Virus record (IMG/VR): IMGVR_UViG_3300011115_000417
Coordinates: 1-21,763 of that record
Source of the DNA: a virus
DNA: 21,763 nucleotides
Direction: 5' to 3' (one strand)
Both the position numbers and the translations under genes were made by a program. Positions 1 to 6,616 of this stretch are shown in pieces (position 1 is the first letter of the stretch; every line of letters starts with the position of its first letter). The notes under the pieces are model-generated. The model saw nothing but the letters and a program-made list of their open reading frames with translations. It was not told the origin of the DNA and did not search any database.

Positions 1-60
1 AATTCCGAATCCGCTTTTACGTCCCCAACTAAACCAATACTTGCCTATTTTTTTATTCAT
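1..60 (-). CDS. Start of a small unknown protein, cut by window edge
   Basis: An ATG at 60 opens a frame that stays open to base 1 (20 residues, starting MNKKIGKYWF). A GAGGT Shine-Dalgarno-like sequence lies about 12 bases upstream. The visible part is basic and aromatic (KYWFSWGRKSG). It follows the zinc-ribbon peptide ending at 79 by 18 bases and continues the same minus-strand operon. Function is unknown and the remainder lies outside the window. Confidence 0.5.
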   Translation of the reverse strand, partial: MNKKIGKYWFSWGRKSGFGI

Positions 61-78
61 AAGTTTATTTTACCTCGG

Positions 79-195
79 TTAGTTTTTCATATGTTCTCTA
101 TGTTTACATACGCGACACTCTTGAACTCTATCTTTCCCACACATCTTTTTCATCCACTTCACTTTAGTTTCGCACTTAGGGCATATATCGCTCAT
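79..195 (-). CDS. 38-residue zinc-ribbon peptide
   Basis: A short frame starts at an ATG that overlaps the stop of the upstream ParB-like gene by four bases (ATGA), a typical translational-coupling junction. The peptide begins MSDICPKCETK and has two CxxC pairs (Cys5/Cys8 and Cys27/Cys30) plus Cys19, with a basic stretch between them. This is the layout of a small zinc ribbon. Such peptides are common in phages and may bind nucleic acid or act as protein adaptors. No specific function can be assigned. The cysteine spacing and coupled start make it likely to be real despite its length. Confidence 0.65.
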   Translation of the reverse strand: MSDICPKCETKVKWMKKMCGKDRVQECRVCKHREHMKN

Positions 196-1382
196 TCATC
201 CTCCTCCAGTGAACATGCTTCCATTGGCATTGCCAGCAACTCAACAACATCGCGCCATCCGTAGATTGTGTTCGCCCAGTCATTCAAGTCTTCAGTGTGA
301 ACTCTCATCGAGTGTTCGCCTACCTTGATAGTTGAACGTCCTATCGGTTGATGCCCCGGCTTGGATTTTCCTCCAGCCAAGATATCGGCAACATCCTCTC
401 GGGTAAACCCTGTCCCTTCATATGACACTGAAGTTAGCAGTTTGTTTAACTCCCCCGAGTCGTAACTTGCTAAATCTGATGTGCGATTATCAACGATAAG
501 GATTTTCAACTCCTCTTCATTATCGACATCTACCCAGTGAACGGCAACCTTTTCCCACCCTAATTGAACTGCTGCTGCATATGTGTGATTACCCGAGAGG
601 ATGTGCTTTGTTTGTTTGTTGACCACGATTGGACGGTATTGCCCCATGTGCGTAAGACTTTCAATAATTGCACCAATATCGCCCTCTCTAGGATTCAACG
701 GGTGAGGTTGAATCTCTTTGGTACTTACCGTCTCAACATCGCCTGATTTAACCTCAGAGCGCTCTGTGACGGGTTCTTTCTCCACTGGCTTTCGCTCAGG
801 GAAACCTAGTCTTTCTTTGATTGCTTTAATTGCTTTCTGTTTTGTCGGTGCTTCACTGTAAAGTTGCTCTTTCCAAGCCTTGTAAGCCTCGCTCTCGATA
901 ATAAATGCCCATGCCCCTATCTTTACCTTCGGCTCACTAGGTAAAGGCTTAGAATCGGAAATTGAACTCTTCTCGTCCCCTCCCATAAGTCTGTCAAGCA
1001 TCTCAATATCAGATTGGGTAAACCCTGTACCAACAAGGTCAGGCAAGGCGCTTAATAGGCTTTTGAGCATCGGCTCGTCGTATCCAGCGATATCAGTCAG
1101 ACGATTATCTGCGAGAACTATCTTTCGGGCTGTTTTCTCGTCTGCCTCAATGTAAGTAACTTTGATTTTCCTCCATCCAAGTTTTTTGGCAGCCTTGTAG
1201 GTGTGATTGCCAGCAAGGATAAAGTTTGTTCCCTTTTGAACTACGATAGGTCGATATTGACCATGAGCCTTGAGGGACTCAGCAATTGCCTCGATATCTC
1301 CCCGACGTGGGTTTATTGGATAAGTCTCAAGTGAAGAGATTGCTACTGATGAAACATCTTGAACTCGGATATTGGCTTTCAT
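192..1382 (-). CDS. Tandem double ParB-like domain protein
   Basis: This 396-residue protein contains two copies of a ParB/sulfiredoxin-fold domain, at about residues 13-134 and 218-337. Paired motifs are NPRRGD (24-29) with NPREGD (230-235), GQYRPIVV (41-48) with GQYRPIVV (247-254), GNHTY (58-62) with GNHTY (264-268), and DNRLTD (92-97) with DNRTSD (298-303). Each ParB copy is followed by a short segment (about 152-194 and 352-386) that also looks related, so the whole unit of about 206 residues seems duplicated. The fold is known for CTPase, nuclease and kinase activities; which applies here cannot be seen. No partition HTH is evident, so a ParA-style partition role is unlikely. Its ATG overlaps the stop of the ABC-GNAT gene by one base (TAATG), implying coupled synthesis and probably a shared function. 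Confidence 0.88.
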   Translation of the reverse strand: MKANIRVQDVSSVAISSLETYPINPRRGDIEAIAESLKAHGQYRPIVVQKGTNFILAGNHTYKAAKKLGWRKIKVTYIEADEKTARKIVLADNRLTDIAGYDEPMLKSLLSALPDLVGTGFTQSDIEMLDRLMGGDEKSSISDSKPLPSEPKVKIGAWAFIIESEAYKAWKEQLYSEAPTKQKAIKAIKERLGFPERKPVEKEPVTERSEVKSGDVETVSTKEIQPHPLNPREGDIGAIIESLTHMGQYRPIVVNKQTKHILSGNHTYAAAVQLGWEKVAVHWVDVDNEEELKILIVDNRTSDLASYDSGELNKLLTSVSYEGTGFTREDVADILAGGKSKPGHQPIGRSTIKVGEHSMRVHTEDLNDWANTIYGWRDVVELLAMPMEACSLEEDE

Positions 1383-2494
1383 TATTCTCCAATAAATTCA
1401 TGGCTAAAAACTGTTCGAGTCGAACTAATAATCCAATTTTGAAATCTATTTTCTTTTTTATTTTCAGCCAAAACTGCATCGGTTCTTAATTTACCATTTT
1501 TTGAGGTTGGTTTCCAAAGAGGAGATGACTCTCGGTAAAGCCCTAAGCGTGGATGGGCAGTTTTACTAAAGTATCTTTTTCCTTGTCTAACAAAATAACT
1601 TGCTACCCAATCAGATAATCTCGGTCCAACTCCCAATCCTTGAAAATCAGGAAGAGTGACAAGGCGATGCCCCCGCCAAGCGTTGCTCAAAGTTCCGCTT
1701 GGAAAAGTGATTGCTGAAGCAAAGGCAACTGGGACTCCTCCGATAACCGCGATAAAACAGGTAGAGAAGGGTGAAATGTCAGCAGAGAGGTAGTGGTGTT
1801 TTTTGAAATGCTGCCACATGGTTCTTTCGACTTCGTAAATTTCTGCCACCATTGGCTTTTGCCGAAGGCACTCCCTAGGGTTGATAACGAACATTCCTGC
1901 ATCGGTATCTATAATCCAGTCAGGCTCTAACCATTCAAGAATATCTCGATGGCAAGAGGCAAAAACAAGATTCTTAATCTTATGGTCAGTGACATATTTT
2001 TTCAAAGTCCTACTGGCTGATTGTGCAACATTTCTATCTATAACGGATGTGAATTCATCTACCACTTGATTATCTTTAAGTGAGCGAGCCAAATTAGCCC
2101 TGAACTGCTCTCCGTTTGATAACACATTAAATGGCTTTATCCAAGTAGGAACAGAAGACAAGCCAACTGCATACATTAAATCAACAGCCTCGTCACTGGA
2201 GTCGAAGTGAGCAAGAATAGAAGTGTCCAATTTCCATTTTGGAACTTCAATCTCTCCGAATTCTTTCAACAATAAGGATTTACCGCTTCCGCTGGCTCCT
2301 ACAATAACTCCTATACCCCAATTTTCAGGAAGTGTTGGTTTTTTCCATGGGAAAAACTCAGAGAAATCAGTTTGAGTAAAGTCAAAAGGTCTACATGCTT
2401 CTTCAACAATTTTGCTTGGTTGAACTATCGAACTCAATGAAGAATCTTTGCGCTCTAAAGCAACCCACATATCATCAAAAACAATTGCATCCAT
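1382..2494 (-). CDS. Soluble ABC-ATPase fused to a GNAT (Mom/COG2401-like) domain
   Basis: The 370-residue protein has an N-terminal ABC ATPase: Walker A GASGSGKS at 66-73, signature LSNGEQ at 125-130, Walker B ending in Asp146-Glu147, and an H-loop His182. There are no membrane segments. Walker A and signature are only about 52 residues apart, shorter than in transporters. The C-terminal half (about 215-370) looks like a GNAT acyltransferase with HHYLS at 233-237, the acyl-CoA loop QGLGVG at 285-290, and a conserved-looking tail (HPRLGLYR, SPLWKPTS, FSHEFIG). The order matches COG2401, an ABC ATPase fused to an acetyltransferase domain, and the C-terminal part resembles phage Mom-like GNATs that modify DNA bases. 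A DNA-modification role is inferred, not shown. The ATG is preceded by CAGGTAAAA. The gene is coupled to the downstream ParB-like gene. Confidence 0.82.
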   Translation of the reverse strand: MDAIVFDDMWVALERKDSSLSSIVQPSKIVEEACRPFDFTQTDFSEFFPWKKPTLPENWGIGVIVGASGSGKSLLLKEFGEIEVPKWKLDTSILAHFDSSDEAVDLMYAVGLSSVPTWIKPFNVLSNGEQFRANLARSLKDNQVVDEFTSVIDRNVAQSASRTLKKYVTDHKIKNLVFASCHRDILEWLEPDWIIDTDAGMFVINPRECLRQKPMVAEIYEVERTMWQHFKKHHYLSADISPFSTCFIAVIGGVPVAFASAITFPSGTLSNAWRGHRLVTLPDFQGLGVGPRLSDWVASYFVRQGKRYFSKTAHPRLGLYRESSPLWKPTSKNGKLRTDAVLAENKKENRFQNWIISSTRTVFSHEFIGE

Positions 2495-2525
2495 TATTTT
2501 TACCTGACTCTCTCTAAATAAAGGC

Positions 2526-2825
2526 TTACAGTGTTTGCTTTGGTGGACGTCCTCGGTAACGAATCAACTTTCCATTTTCGTCGTAATGTGGTGTGCGGTC
2601 AATATCATCCTTGATGATTTTGTAAATCAACTGCTCTGATACTCCCATGGTCTTTGCAATCTCACGATAGGTAATACGTTGCTTACGAAGTCGTAGGATT
2701 AAAGTCTTTCTACGCTTGAGTAAATCAACTACCTGATTTTGATGAGTACGAATCGCATCATTGATAGTTTTTAGGTCCGTTAACCCGCGACCGTCTAACT
2801 CTGTGGCTTCCATTACTGTAGTCAT
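2526..2825 (-). CDS. HTH DNA-binding protein with AT-hook-like tail
   Basis: This 99-residue basic protein has a helical N-terminal part (15-48) leading into a helix-turn-helix at about 51-72 (ITYREIAKTMGVSEQLIYKI), the pattern of small resolvase- or sigma-region-4-like HTHs. Near the C-terminus RGRPPK (91-96) resembles an AT-hook, which binds the minor groove of AT-rich DNA. The start overlaps the previous stop by four bases (ATGA). It lies directly before the ABC-GNAT/ParB pair and could regulate or target that cassette, but this is inferred only from position. No enzymatic motif is seen. Confidence 0.75.
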   Translation of the reverse strand: MTTVMEATELDGRGLTDLKTINDAIRTHQNQVVDLLKRRKTLILRLRKQRITYREIAKTMGVSEQLIYKIIKDDIDRTPHYDENGKLIRYRGRPPKQTL

Positions 2826-3040
2826 TCACTTACTCCCTCTTCGAATATGCGTTCGATTGCTTCATCTAGTTTTGATTCTTTGTGCATCTCTTGAACTTTT
2901 CCCATGAACTCAATTGCGCTTTTAGCCTGTCTGTCTTTGATTGAAAGATAGATAGCAAAATAAACTGGAGCAAAAATTACACTCAGTAACATAAGTGTTG
3001 CAATTATTGCAATAGTTGTTAAATATAACTCTACGTTCAA
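2822..3040 (-). CDS. Small single-pass membrane protein
   Basis: The 72-residue product has one long hydrophobic stretch (about residues 5-34), then a charged cytoplasmic-type tail (KDRQAKSAIEFMGKV...) predicted to be helical. The start is a TTG overlapping the RusA-like stop (TTGA), with an AAAGGAAG ribosome-binding site nearby. The 3' end overlaps the next ATG (ATGA). It could be a membrane anchor, a superinfection-exclusion factor or a host-takeover peptide; nothing in the sequence chooses between these. It lies outside the lysis cluster, so I do not call it a holin. Confidence 0.65.
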   Translation of the reverse strand: MNVELYLTTIAIIATLMLLSVIFAPVYFAIYLSIKDRQAKSAIEFMGKVQEMHKESKLDEAIERIFEEGVSE

Positions 3041-3444
3041 AATTTTCTTCCTTTCTTAACGCCTCTGATATAAATTACTAAAGAGTTTCTATCGTTATGA
3101 GGCGGTAGAAAAACTATTGACTTTACAAACTTTGATGAATCGTCGGGCAAAACTTCTGCATCAACTAATCCATCGATTGCTGCCTTAACTGCTGGGTTAC
3201 ATGCCCCTACGTCTTGTAAGCGCCCTCCCTTTTGGTGTGGTTCAACTGTGACGGTAATCCAATCCATAGGCGGTATCCTCTCAGATTTAGCCAGTAGTTG
3301 AAAAGCCGAGCGCCATTGCTTGGTGAGTGATGCTCGTTCCCAGCGATTGCCAGCCCTTTCAGCATTAGTTGTCCACGGTCGCTCATTGAACTCAAGGCGA
3401 TAGATGGTTTGGTCAGATTCATCAAACTGGCATAGGCATTCCAT
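3037..3444 (-). CDS. RusA-like Holliday-junction resolvase
   Basis: The 135-residue size and sequence pattern fit the RusA family, dimeric magnesium-dependent nucleases that cut four-way DNA junctions during recombination, replication and packaging. The hallmark region is residues 76-103: Asp78, Asn83-Pro84, AVKAAIDGLVDA with Asp91, then LPDD (Asp101-Asp102), corresponding to the acidic catalytic cluster. The N-terminal strand (RLEFNERPWTTNAER) is also typical. It sits with ERF, Gam-like and HNH genes in the recombination/replication block. The start is an ATG at 3444 with no obvious Shine-Dalgarno, 15 bases after the HNH stop. Confidence 0.82.
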   Translation of the reverse strand: MECLCQFDESDQTIYRLEFNERPWTTNAERAGNRWERASLTKQWRSAFQLLAKSERIPPMDWITVTVEPHQKGGRLQDVGACNPAVKAAIDGLVDAEVLPDDSSKFVKSIVFLPPHNDRNSLVIYIRGVKKGRKF

Positions 3445-3459
3445 GAACCGAAGGTTAGA

Positions 3460-3837
3460 TTATGTCTCATTTATGTCAAATCGCTCCTTTTGTCCTATAT
3501 TGTCCAATTTCCACCAATTGCCGTTTTTATCTTGAAATGGAATATCTTCGGCTGATTCAACTTTAAGAATCAGGAATCCCATCTCCCTTGCTTTGAATCT
3601 ATTGGACTCAACCCAACCATGGCATCCAGTCACACCTGAACCGCATAAAGCAATTAGGTTTGCTGGCAGATGAAGCAACTCGTTTTTTGAGCCTCCCATC
3701 ATCCTTGGACGTCTATGGTGAACTGATACACCACTCCACAAAAAATCTTCGTGGCATCTTTCACATCTAAAATTTCCACGGCTTAAAACTATATTTCGAA
3801 CTGCGTCACTAACTCGATTAGGTTTAGATTTAGCCAT
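3460..3837 (-). CDS. HNH endonuclease
   Basis: From the chosen ATG the protein has 125 residues. It shows a zinc-binding HNH fold: CERC (Cys25, Cys28), HHRRPR (His40-His41), Asn60 in the PANLIAL stretch, then Cys65 and Cys72-His73. These are the His-Asn-His catalytic and zinc-ligand positions of the family. An upstream in-frame start at 3924 would add a Gly/Cys-rich leader that does not look like HNH protein and overlaps another plausible gene, so I prefer 3837. In many actinophages HNH proteins lie beside the terminase and assist packaging; here it sits in the replication block, so it may instead serve recombination or host DNA degradation. Confidence 0.78.
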   Translation of the reverse strand: MAKSKPNRVSDAVRNIVLSRGNFRCERCHEDFLWSGVSVHHRRPRMMGGSKNELLHLPANLIALCGSGVTGCHGWVESNRFKAREMGFLILKVESAEDIPFQDKNGNWWKLDNIGQKERFDINET

Positions 3838-3968
3838 TGAAGTCTCGAGTCCGCGATGGCGTCCATGCAAGCAGGGCATACTTTTGTCGGCGTCTGCTCC
3901 GCCAATACCATAGCCATACGACAAATTGGAATATCCTCATAGGTCAGGTGCCATTTCTCCATCACCAT
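3789..3968 (-). CDS. Possible small cysteine-motif protein overlapping HNH start
   Basis: This frame encodes about 59 residues, starting MVMEKWHLTYED with alternative ATGs at 3983 and 3962. It contains CRM followed by CPAC, a possible partial zinc knuckle. It overlaps the end of the upstream gene (about 32 bases) and the start of the HNH gene (about 49 bases). The composition (tryptophans, TYEDIPICRM, KVCPACMDAI) looks more protein-like than the competing N-terminal HNH extension. No strong ribosome-binding site is visible. It may be real or a shadow frame. Confidence 0.42.
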   Translation of the reverse strand: MVMEKWHLTYEDIPICRMAMVLAEQTPTKVCPACMDAIADSRLQWLNLNLIELVTQFEI

Positions 3969-4326
3969 TTTCCACTGAAGCATTTTTGCCTCTCAACTTA
4001 GAACGAATCTCGGACGTGTATTTATCAACTACTTCAGGCGGAGCCTTCTTCATTGAGGCGGATTCTAACTCCAACCCTATCTGACGGCTACGCTCTTGCT
4101 CCCTCTCGTGTTGCATTTTCAGTCGCCAATCTTTATTGATATGGCTAACAGTGATTGCAACATCCGTGTTTGCATAATGACGATAGACGCTCATTCTTGC
4201 ATCAGCAAGCGGGATATCAGAATCAAGAGATTCGCACCATGCTCGCACTTTTAACTCATCAACTTGGATTCGCAGGTCATAGGTTCCCACGACTCCCAAA
4301 AGAATTGCTACTTCAGAAGGATTCAC
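3937..4326 (-). CDS. Unknown protein in replication block
   Basis: This 129-residue protein is helical in appearance. The N-terminal part (residues 1-70; MNPSEVAILLGVVGTYDLR, then AWCESL, ADARMSVYRHYANT, SHINKDWR) has the pattern of a small protein often found right after replication initiators in actinophages; the C-terminal half is charged and probably disordered. Its GTG start lies inside the end of the initiator gene (14-base overlap) with AAAGG seven bases upstream. By position it could be a helicase-loader-like or initiator-accessory protein, but no motif proves this. Function is unknown. Confidence 0.7.
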   Translation of the reverse strand: MNPSEVAILLGVVGTYDLRIQVDELKVRAWCESLDSDIPLADARMSVYRHYANTDVAITVSHINKDWRLKMQHEREQERSRQIGLELESASMKKAPPEVVDKYTSEIRSKLRGKNASVENGDGEMAPDL

Positions 4327-5044
4327 CTTTAAGCCTTTCTGCTAATTCCATCGCCTTGTCAGCGTTTGTCTCAGTTTTAGTCTTTCGAACTCCTGCGCCT
4401 CTAAGAATCAAATCCATCTGTCGCATAGTTGGAACTGTGCCGATGTAATCCAGTGCCTGAATAATCTGCTCAGGTGTGTGACCTCTTGCAACTGCTGCCT
4501 TGGTTATCTGTAGCAGTGAATGCCACGCCCCTTTTCCAAGAGGTTTAACTCTTTGCTTCTCCCACCAAACTTTTGCAATCTCATCAGATATTGGACGAAC
4601 TGCGACAGCAGTTTTGTCTTCGCTCTTTGTTGTAGATAGGACTGTTGTATAGGACTGTTGGTACGGAGTGGAGTTGGGGAGTGGAGGTATCAGAGTTGGG
4701 GAGTTGTCCATATCAGAGTTGGGGAGTTCTATGTCATCGTCCATAACTTTGTTCTCCTCAACATCGTTGGGGAGTGCAGACTTTTTCCAAATCAACTGAT
4801 ACGTCGTTGCATTACCTCGAGAGTTTCCCTTAGAGACAATTCGCAAATGTCCATCTGCAATCATCTCGTTGATTACTTTTCGAATGTACTCAACGGAGCA
4901 CCTGCTCTTTTTTGACAAATTGCTCTGTGAAGCAAAGAATCGACCATCATCGTGAGAGATATCTGCGAGCGCTAAGTGGATGAGCAGTCGGGTGCCGTCA
5001 TAGGGCGAATCCGACCACACTTTAATCATCCACTTCAGACTCAC
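4313..5044 (-). CDS. Winged-helix replication initiator-like protein
   Basis: The 243-residue protein begins with a winged helix-turn-helix (about 14-86: GTRLLIHLALADISHDDGRFF, then the recognition region SKKSRCSVEYIRKVINEMIADG). This layout is shared by phage replication initiators such as lambda O-type and DnaD-associated proteins. A low-complexity linker (about 90-140) follows, then a helical C-terminal part (about 148-243). The linker-coding DNA carries four iteron-like repeats, which supports an origin-binding role. The start is GTG overlapping the upstream stop (GTGA) with a strong GGAGGT six bases away; an ATG five codons later is the alternative. Specific orthology is not established. 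Confidence 0.72.
   Translation of the reverse strand: MSLKWMIKVWSDSPYDGTRLLIHLALADISHDDGRFFASQSNLSKKSRCSVEYIRKVINEMIADGHLRIVSKGNSRGNATTYQLIWKKSALPNDVEENKVMDDDIELPNSDMDNSPTLIPPLPNSTPYQQSYTTVLSTTKSEDKTAVAVRPISDEIAKVWWEKQRVKPLGKGAWHSLLQITKAAVARGHTPEQIIQALDYIGTVPTMRQMDLILRGAGVRKTKTETNADKAMELAERLKGESF
4637..4660. repeat. Two tandem copies of an 11-base sequence beside the iterons
   Basis: TAGGACTGTTG occurs at 4637-4647 and again at 4650-4660, a 13-base period. The period is not a multiple of three, so the coding meaning differs between copies. It is next to the iteron-like repeats and may be part of the same origin or a separate protein-binding site. Confidence 0.5.
4671..4775. repeat. Iteron-like repeats inside initiator gene (candidate ori)
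   Basis: On the plus strand the core GAGTTGGGGAGT occurs at 4671-4682, 4693-4704 and 4716-4727, with a partial copy (GTTGGGGAGT) at 4766-4775. Core starts are 22, 23 and about 48 bases apart, close to a two-helical-turn spacing. The second and third copies share 18 identical bases (4688-4705 and 4711-4728). They encode different amino acids (NSPTLI versus LPNSD) because they lie in different reading frames, so the repetition is at DNA level rather than protein level. Lambda ori has the same design, with iterons in the linker of the O gene. Confidence 0.62.
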
Positions 5045-5421
5045 AAATTACCTCCACAATGCGGGCAACATTTTTGCTTACGTTTTTCGGTTTCTCTACC
5101 CGCAACAAATTCAGGCATGACATAAATCTTGCATCGATTGCGAGTTAGCGCAAGCCGTTCAATTCTTTCCGCTAAATGAAGGACGGACAGTACGCCACTA
5201 GCCGAGCCGTGATGAACTCCAAAAGCCTCAGCAAGTTCTTTCCAAGTGCAACCATTTTCATGTTGCTCCCATAAAAACATTAAGGCATCTTTTTGGCGTT
5301 TTGTAGTTGTTCCGTCTATATCTTGCTTTCTTGCTCGTGCTTCTGATGTTTCAGAACCTGACCAGCCACTCGTGCCGTTATATGGTAATTCAGGATTGAA
5401 CTCCTGCGGATTCTGTGTCAT
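5041..5421 (-). CDS. Winged-helix regulator-like protein with C-terminal cysteine motif
   Basis: The 126-residue protein opens with a conserved-looking leader (LPYNGTSGWSGSETSEARA) that I associate with an actinophage HTH family. A winged-helix domain follows (about 42-105: TKRQKDALMFLW, TWKELAEAFGVHHGSASGVLSVLH). The C-terminus has CCPHCGG (Cys118, Cys119, Cys122), half of a zinc ribbon. It resembles MarR-like DNA-binding proteins. The start overlaps the ERF gene by 32 bases with GAGAGG upstream. A regulatory or replication-accessory role is inferred; its target is unknown. Confidence 0.75.
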   Translation of the reverse strand: MTQNPQEFNPELPYNGTSGWSGSETSEARARKQDIDGTTTKRQKDALMFLWEQHENGCTWKELAEAFGVHHGSASGVLSVLHLAERIERLALTRNRCKIYVMPEFVAGRETEKRKQKCCPHCGGNL

Positions 5422-6064
5422 TGGTTGCCTCTCCCAGTGATGGCGGGTTTAACTTAGTTTGCGCTTCCTTAAACTTTGCGCGAAAGATTTCTAACTGCTC
5501 TGCCGAATAACCGTCTTTGTTTGATGTGATGTACTTTCCAACTTCACCGAGCGCATCATTATCTGTGGCACTTGTGATTTTGGTAAGAACTGCACTTGCA
5601 GCAAGAACGTCAGTTGCACTCGAACGCTCATATGAGTTTGAGTCAGGGTCGGGTTCATCTGTTGGTAGACAGAGGGCTTGTAGGAGTGCGGTTCGAAAGG
5701 CTACAGACATCGCCTTAGCGGTTGCCTTGTCTCCTGAGTCCATTGCCTCACCTACTACCGTGGCACTAATTGCATCTCCTGCTTGACCAATGAATGTGTA
5801 TGTGACTTTCACTTTCACATGACCCATTGCTGTTCGATTTCGACCGATTTCAACTGTTGCGTATTCATAGTCCTCAACATGAGGGACCACGATGACTCCG
5901 TGCTTTTGAAGTGCTGGAGATACTGCATTGACGACTGAATCAATTCCACGGAAATTGAATCCCTGTGAAGTGTTCTTGTCATTCTTTGCAATGGCTCCAA
6001 CTGCTTTCATGATTTCGCTCAATGATTGAGCAATTGTTGGTACTGCCTTTGTCTCTGTTTCCAT
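5390..6064 (-). CDS. erf: ERF-family single-strand annealing protein
   Basis: The 224-residue protein carries ERF-superfamily hallmarks: an N-terminal helix (SLSEIMKAVGAIAKND), FNFRGID at 36-42, and GEAMDSGDKATAKAMS at 105-120 followed by the helix VAFRTALLQALCLPTD. ERF proteins (P22 Erf type) bind single-stranded DNA and promote annealing for recombination and genome circularisation or replication. The acidic C-terminal 85 residues are probably a flexible tail. It lies 11 bases after the Gam-like gene, forming a phage recombination pair. A GAGAGAGA-rich Shine-Dalgarno precedes the ATG. Confidence 0.9.
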   Translation of the reverse strand: METETKAVPTIAQSLSEIMKAVGAIAKNDKNTSQGFNFRGIDSVVNAVSPALQKHGVIVVPHVEDYEYATVEIGRNRTAMGHVKVKVTYTFIGQAGDAISATVVGEAMDSGDKATAKAMSVAFRTALLQALCLPTDEPDPDSNSYERSSATDVLAASAVLTKITSATDNDALGEVGKYITSNKDGYSAEQLEIFRAKFKEAQTKLNPPSLGEATNDTESAGVQS

Positions 6065-6075
6065 TGTGTCTCTCT

Positions 6076-6609
6076 CTACTCGGTTACAAATGAAACTGAA
6101 GTTTCAGCAGGAATAACTCGAACTGCTGGAACAATTTCACCTTGGGTTGATATTACCTGATTATCGTCACGAATCAAAGCATTGAGTGCTTTTTTGTCGA
6201 TTTCAGTCTTGACGCGAATAACTGAAGTTTCGGACTCTTTAGCCCATTCGAGGAACTTCTCCTCATTTTCAATTTCAATCTTTGGGCGCCCAGCGGTTGT
6301 CTTGATGGTGCCGTGGGGTAAAGATACCGATTTGCGACCTTCAGAGCGCTGTAGGAGCGCGTAAGGAGTCATTATTGCCTCGAAGTATGCAGCATCGCTG
6401 TCAATGCTTCTATTGACCGTTTGAAGCCATTCTGTGACCCTCTTAATTTCAGCGTCAGCGATGGCTTGGTTCTCGGCTTGCTTACGTCGCAATCTTGCGA
6501 GTTTTCTCATAGCCCAATCAGCCTTTGAATCGTCATCGACGGTAAAGGCTTCAGGAATCTGTGGTTCTTCGACGATTTCAAACTCGTCTAGTGGTACTGG
6601 GTTTGTCAT
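6076..6609 (-). CDS. Gam-like nuclease inhibitor / DNA-end protector
   Basis: This 177-residue protein has an acidic N-terminal 30 residues, a long coiled coil (about 30-90: WAMRKLARLRRKQAENQAIADAEI onward) and then the Gam-type signature KSVSLPHGTIKTT (93-105) followed by the IEIENEEKFLEWA strand-helix. Mu Gam-like proteins bind double-strand ends and block host exonucleases; Siphovirus Gp157 is a related alternative name. It is the first gene after the strong promoter at 6636-6663 and precedes ERF, as expected for an early recombination operon. The start has GAGAGGAG six bases upstream. Confidence 0.8.
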   Translation of the reverse strand: MTNPVPLDEFEIVEEPQIPEAFTVDDDSKADWAMRKLARLRRKQAENQAIADAEIKRVTEWLQTVNRSIDSDAAYFEAIMTPYALLQRSEGRKSVSLPHGTIKTTAGRPKIEIENEEKFLEWAKESETSVIRVKTEIDKKALNALIRDDNQVISTQGEIVPAVRVIPAETSVSFVTE

Positions 6610-6616
6610 GTACTGC

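Noticed and set aside
192-1382. A ParA/ParB-type plasmid partition system
   Set aside because: No ParA-type ATPase and no ParB HTH domain are present. The adjacent ATPase is an ABC type fused to an acyltransferase, not a Walker-type ParA.
1382-2494. ABC transporter component
   Set aside because: There are no membrane segments or permease partner, the distance from Walker A to signature is short, and a GNAT domain is fused at the C-terminus.
3837-3924. Longer start of the HNH gene at 3924
   Set aside because: The added leader (MSYGYGIGGADADK...) is Gly/Cys-rich and unlike HNH N-termini, and the frame opposite it looks more protein-like. No ribosome-binding site supports it.
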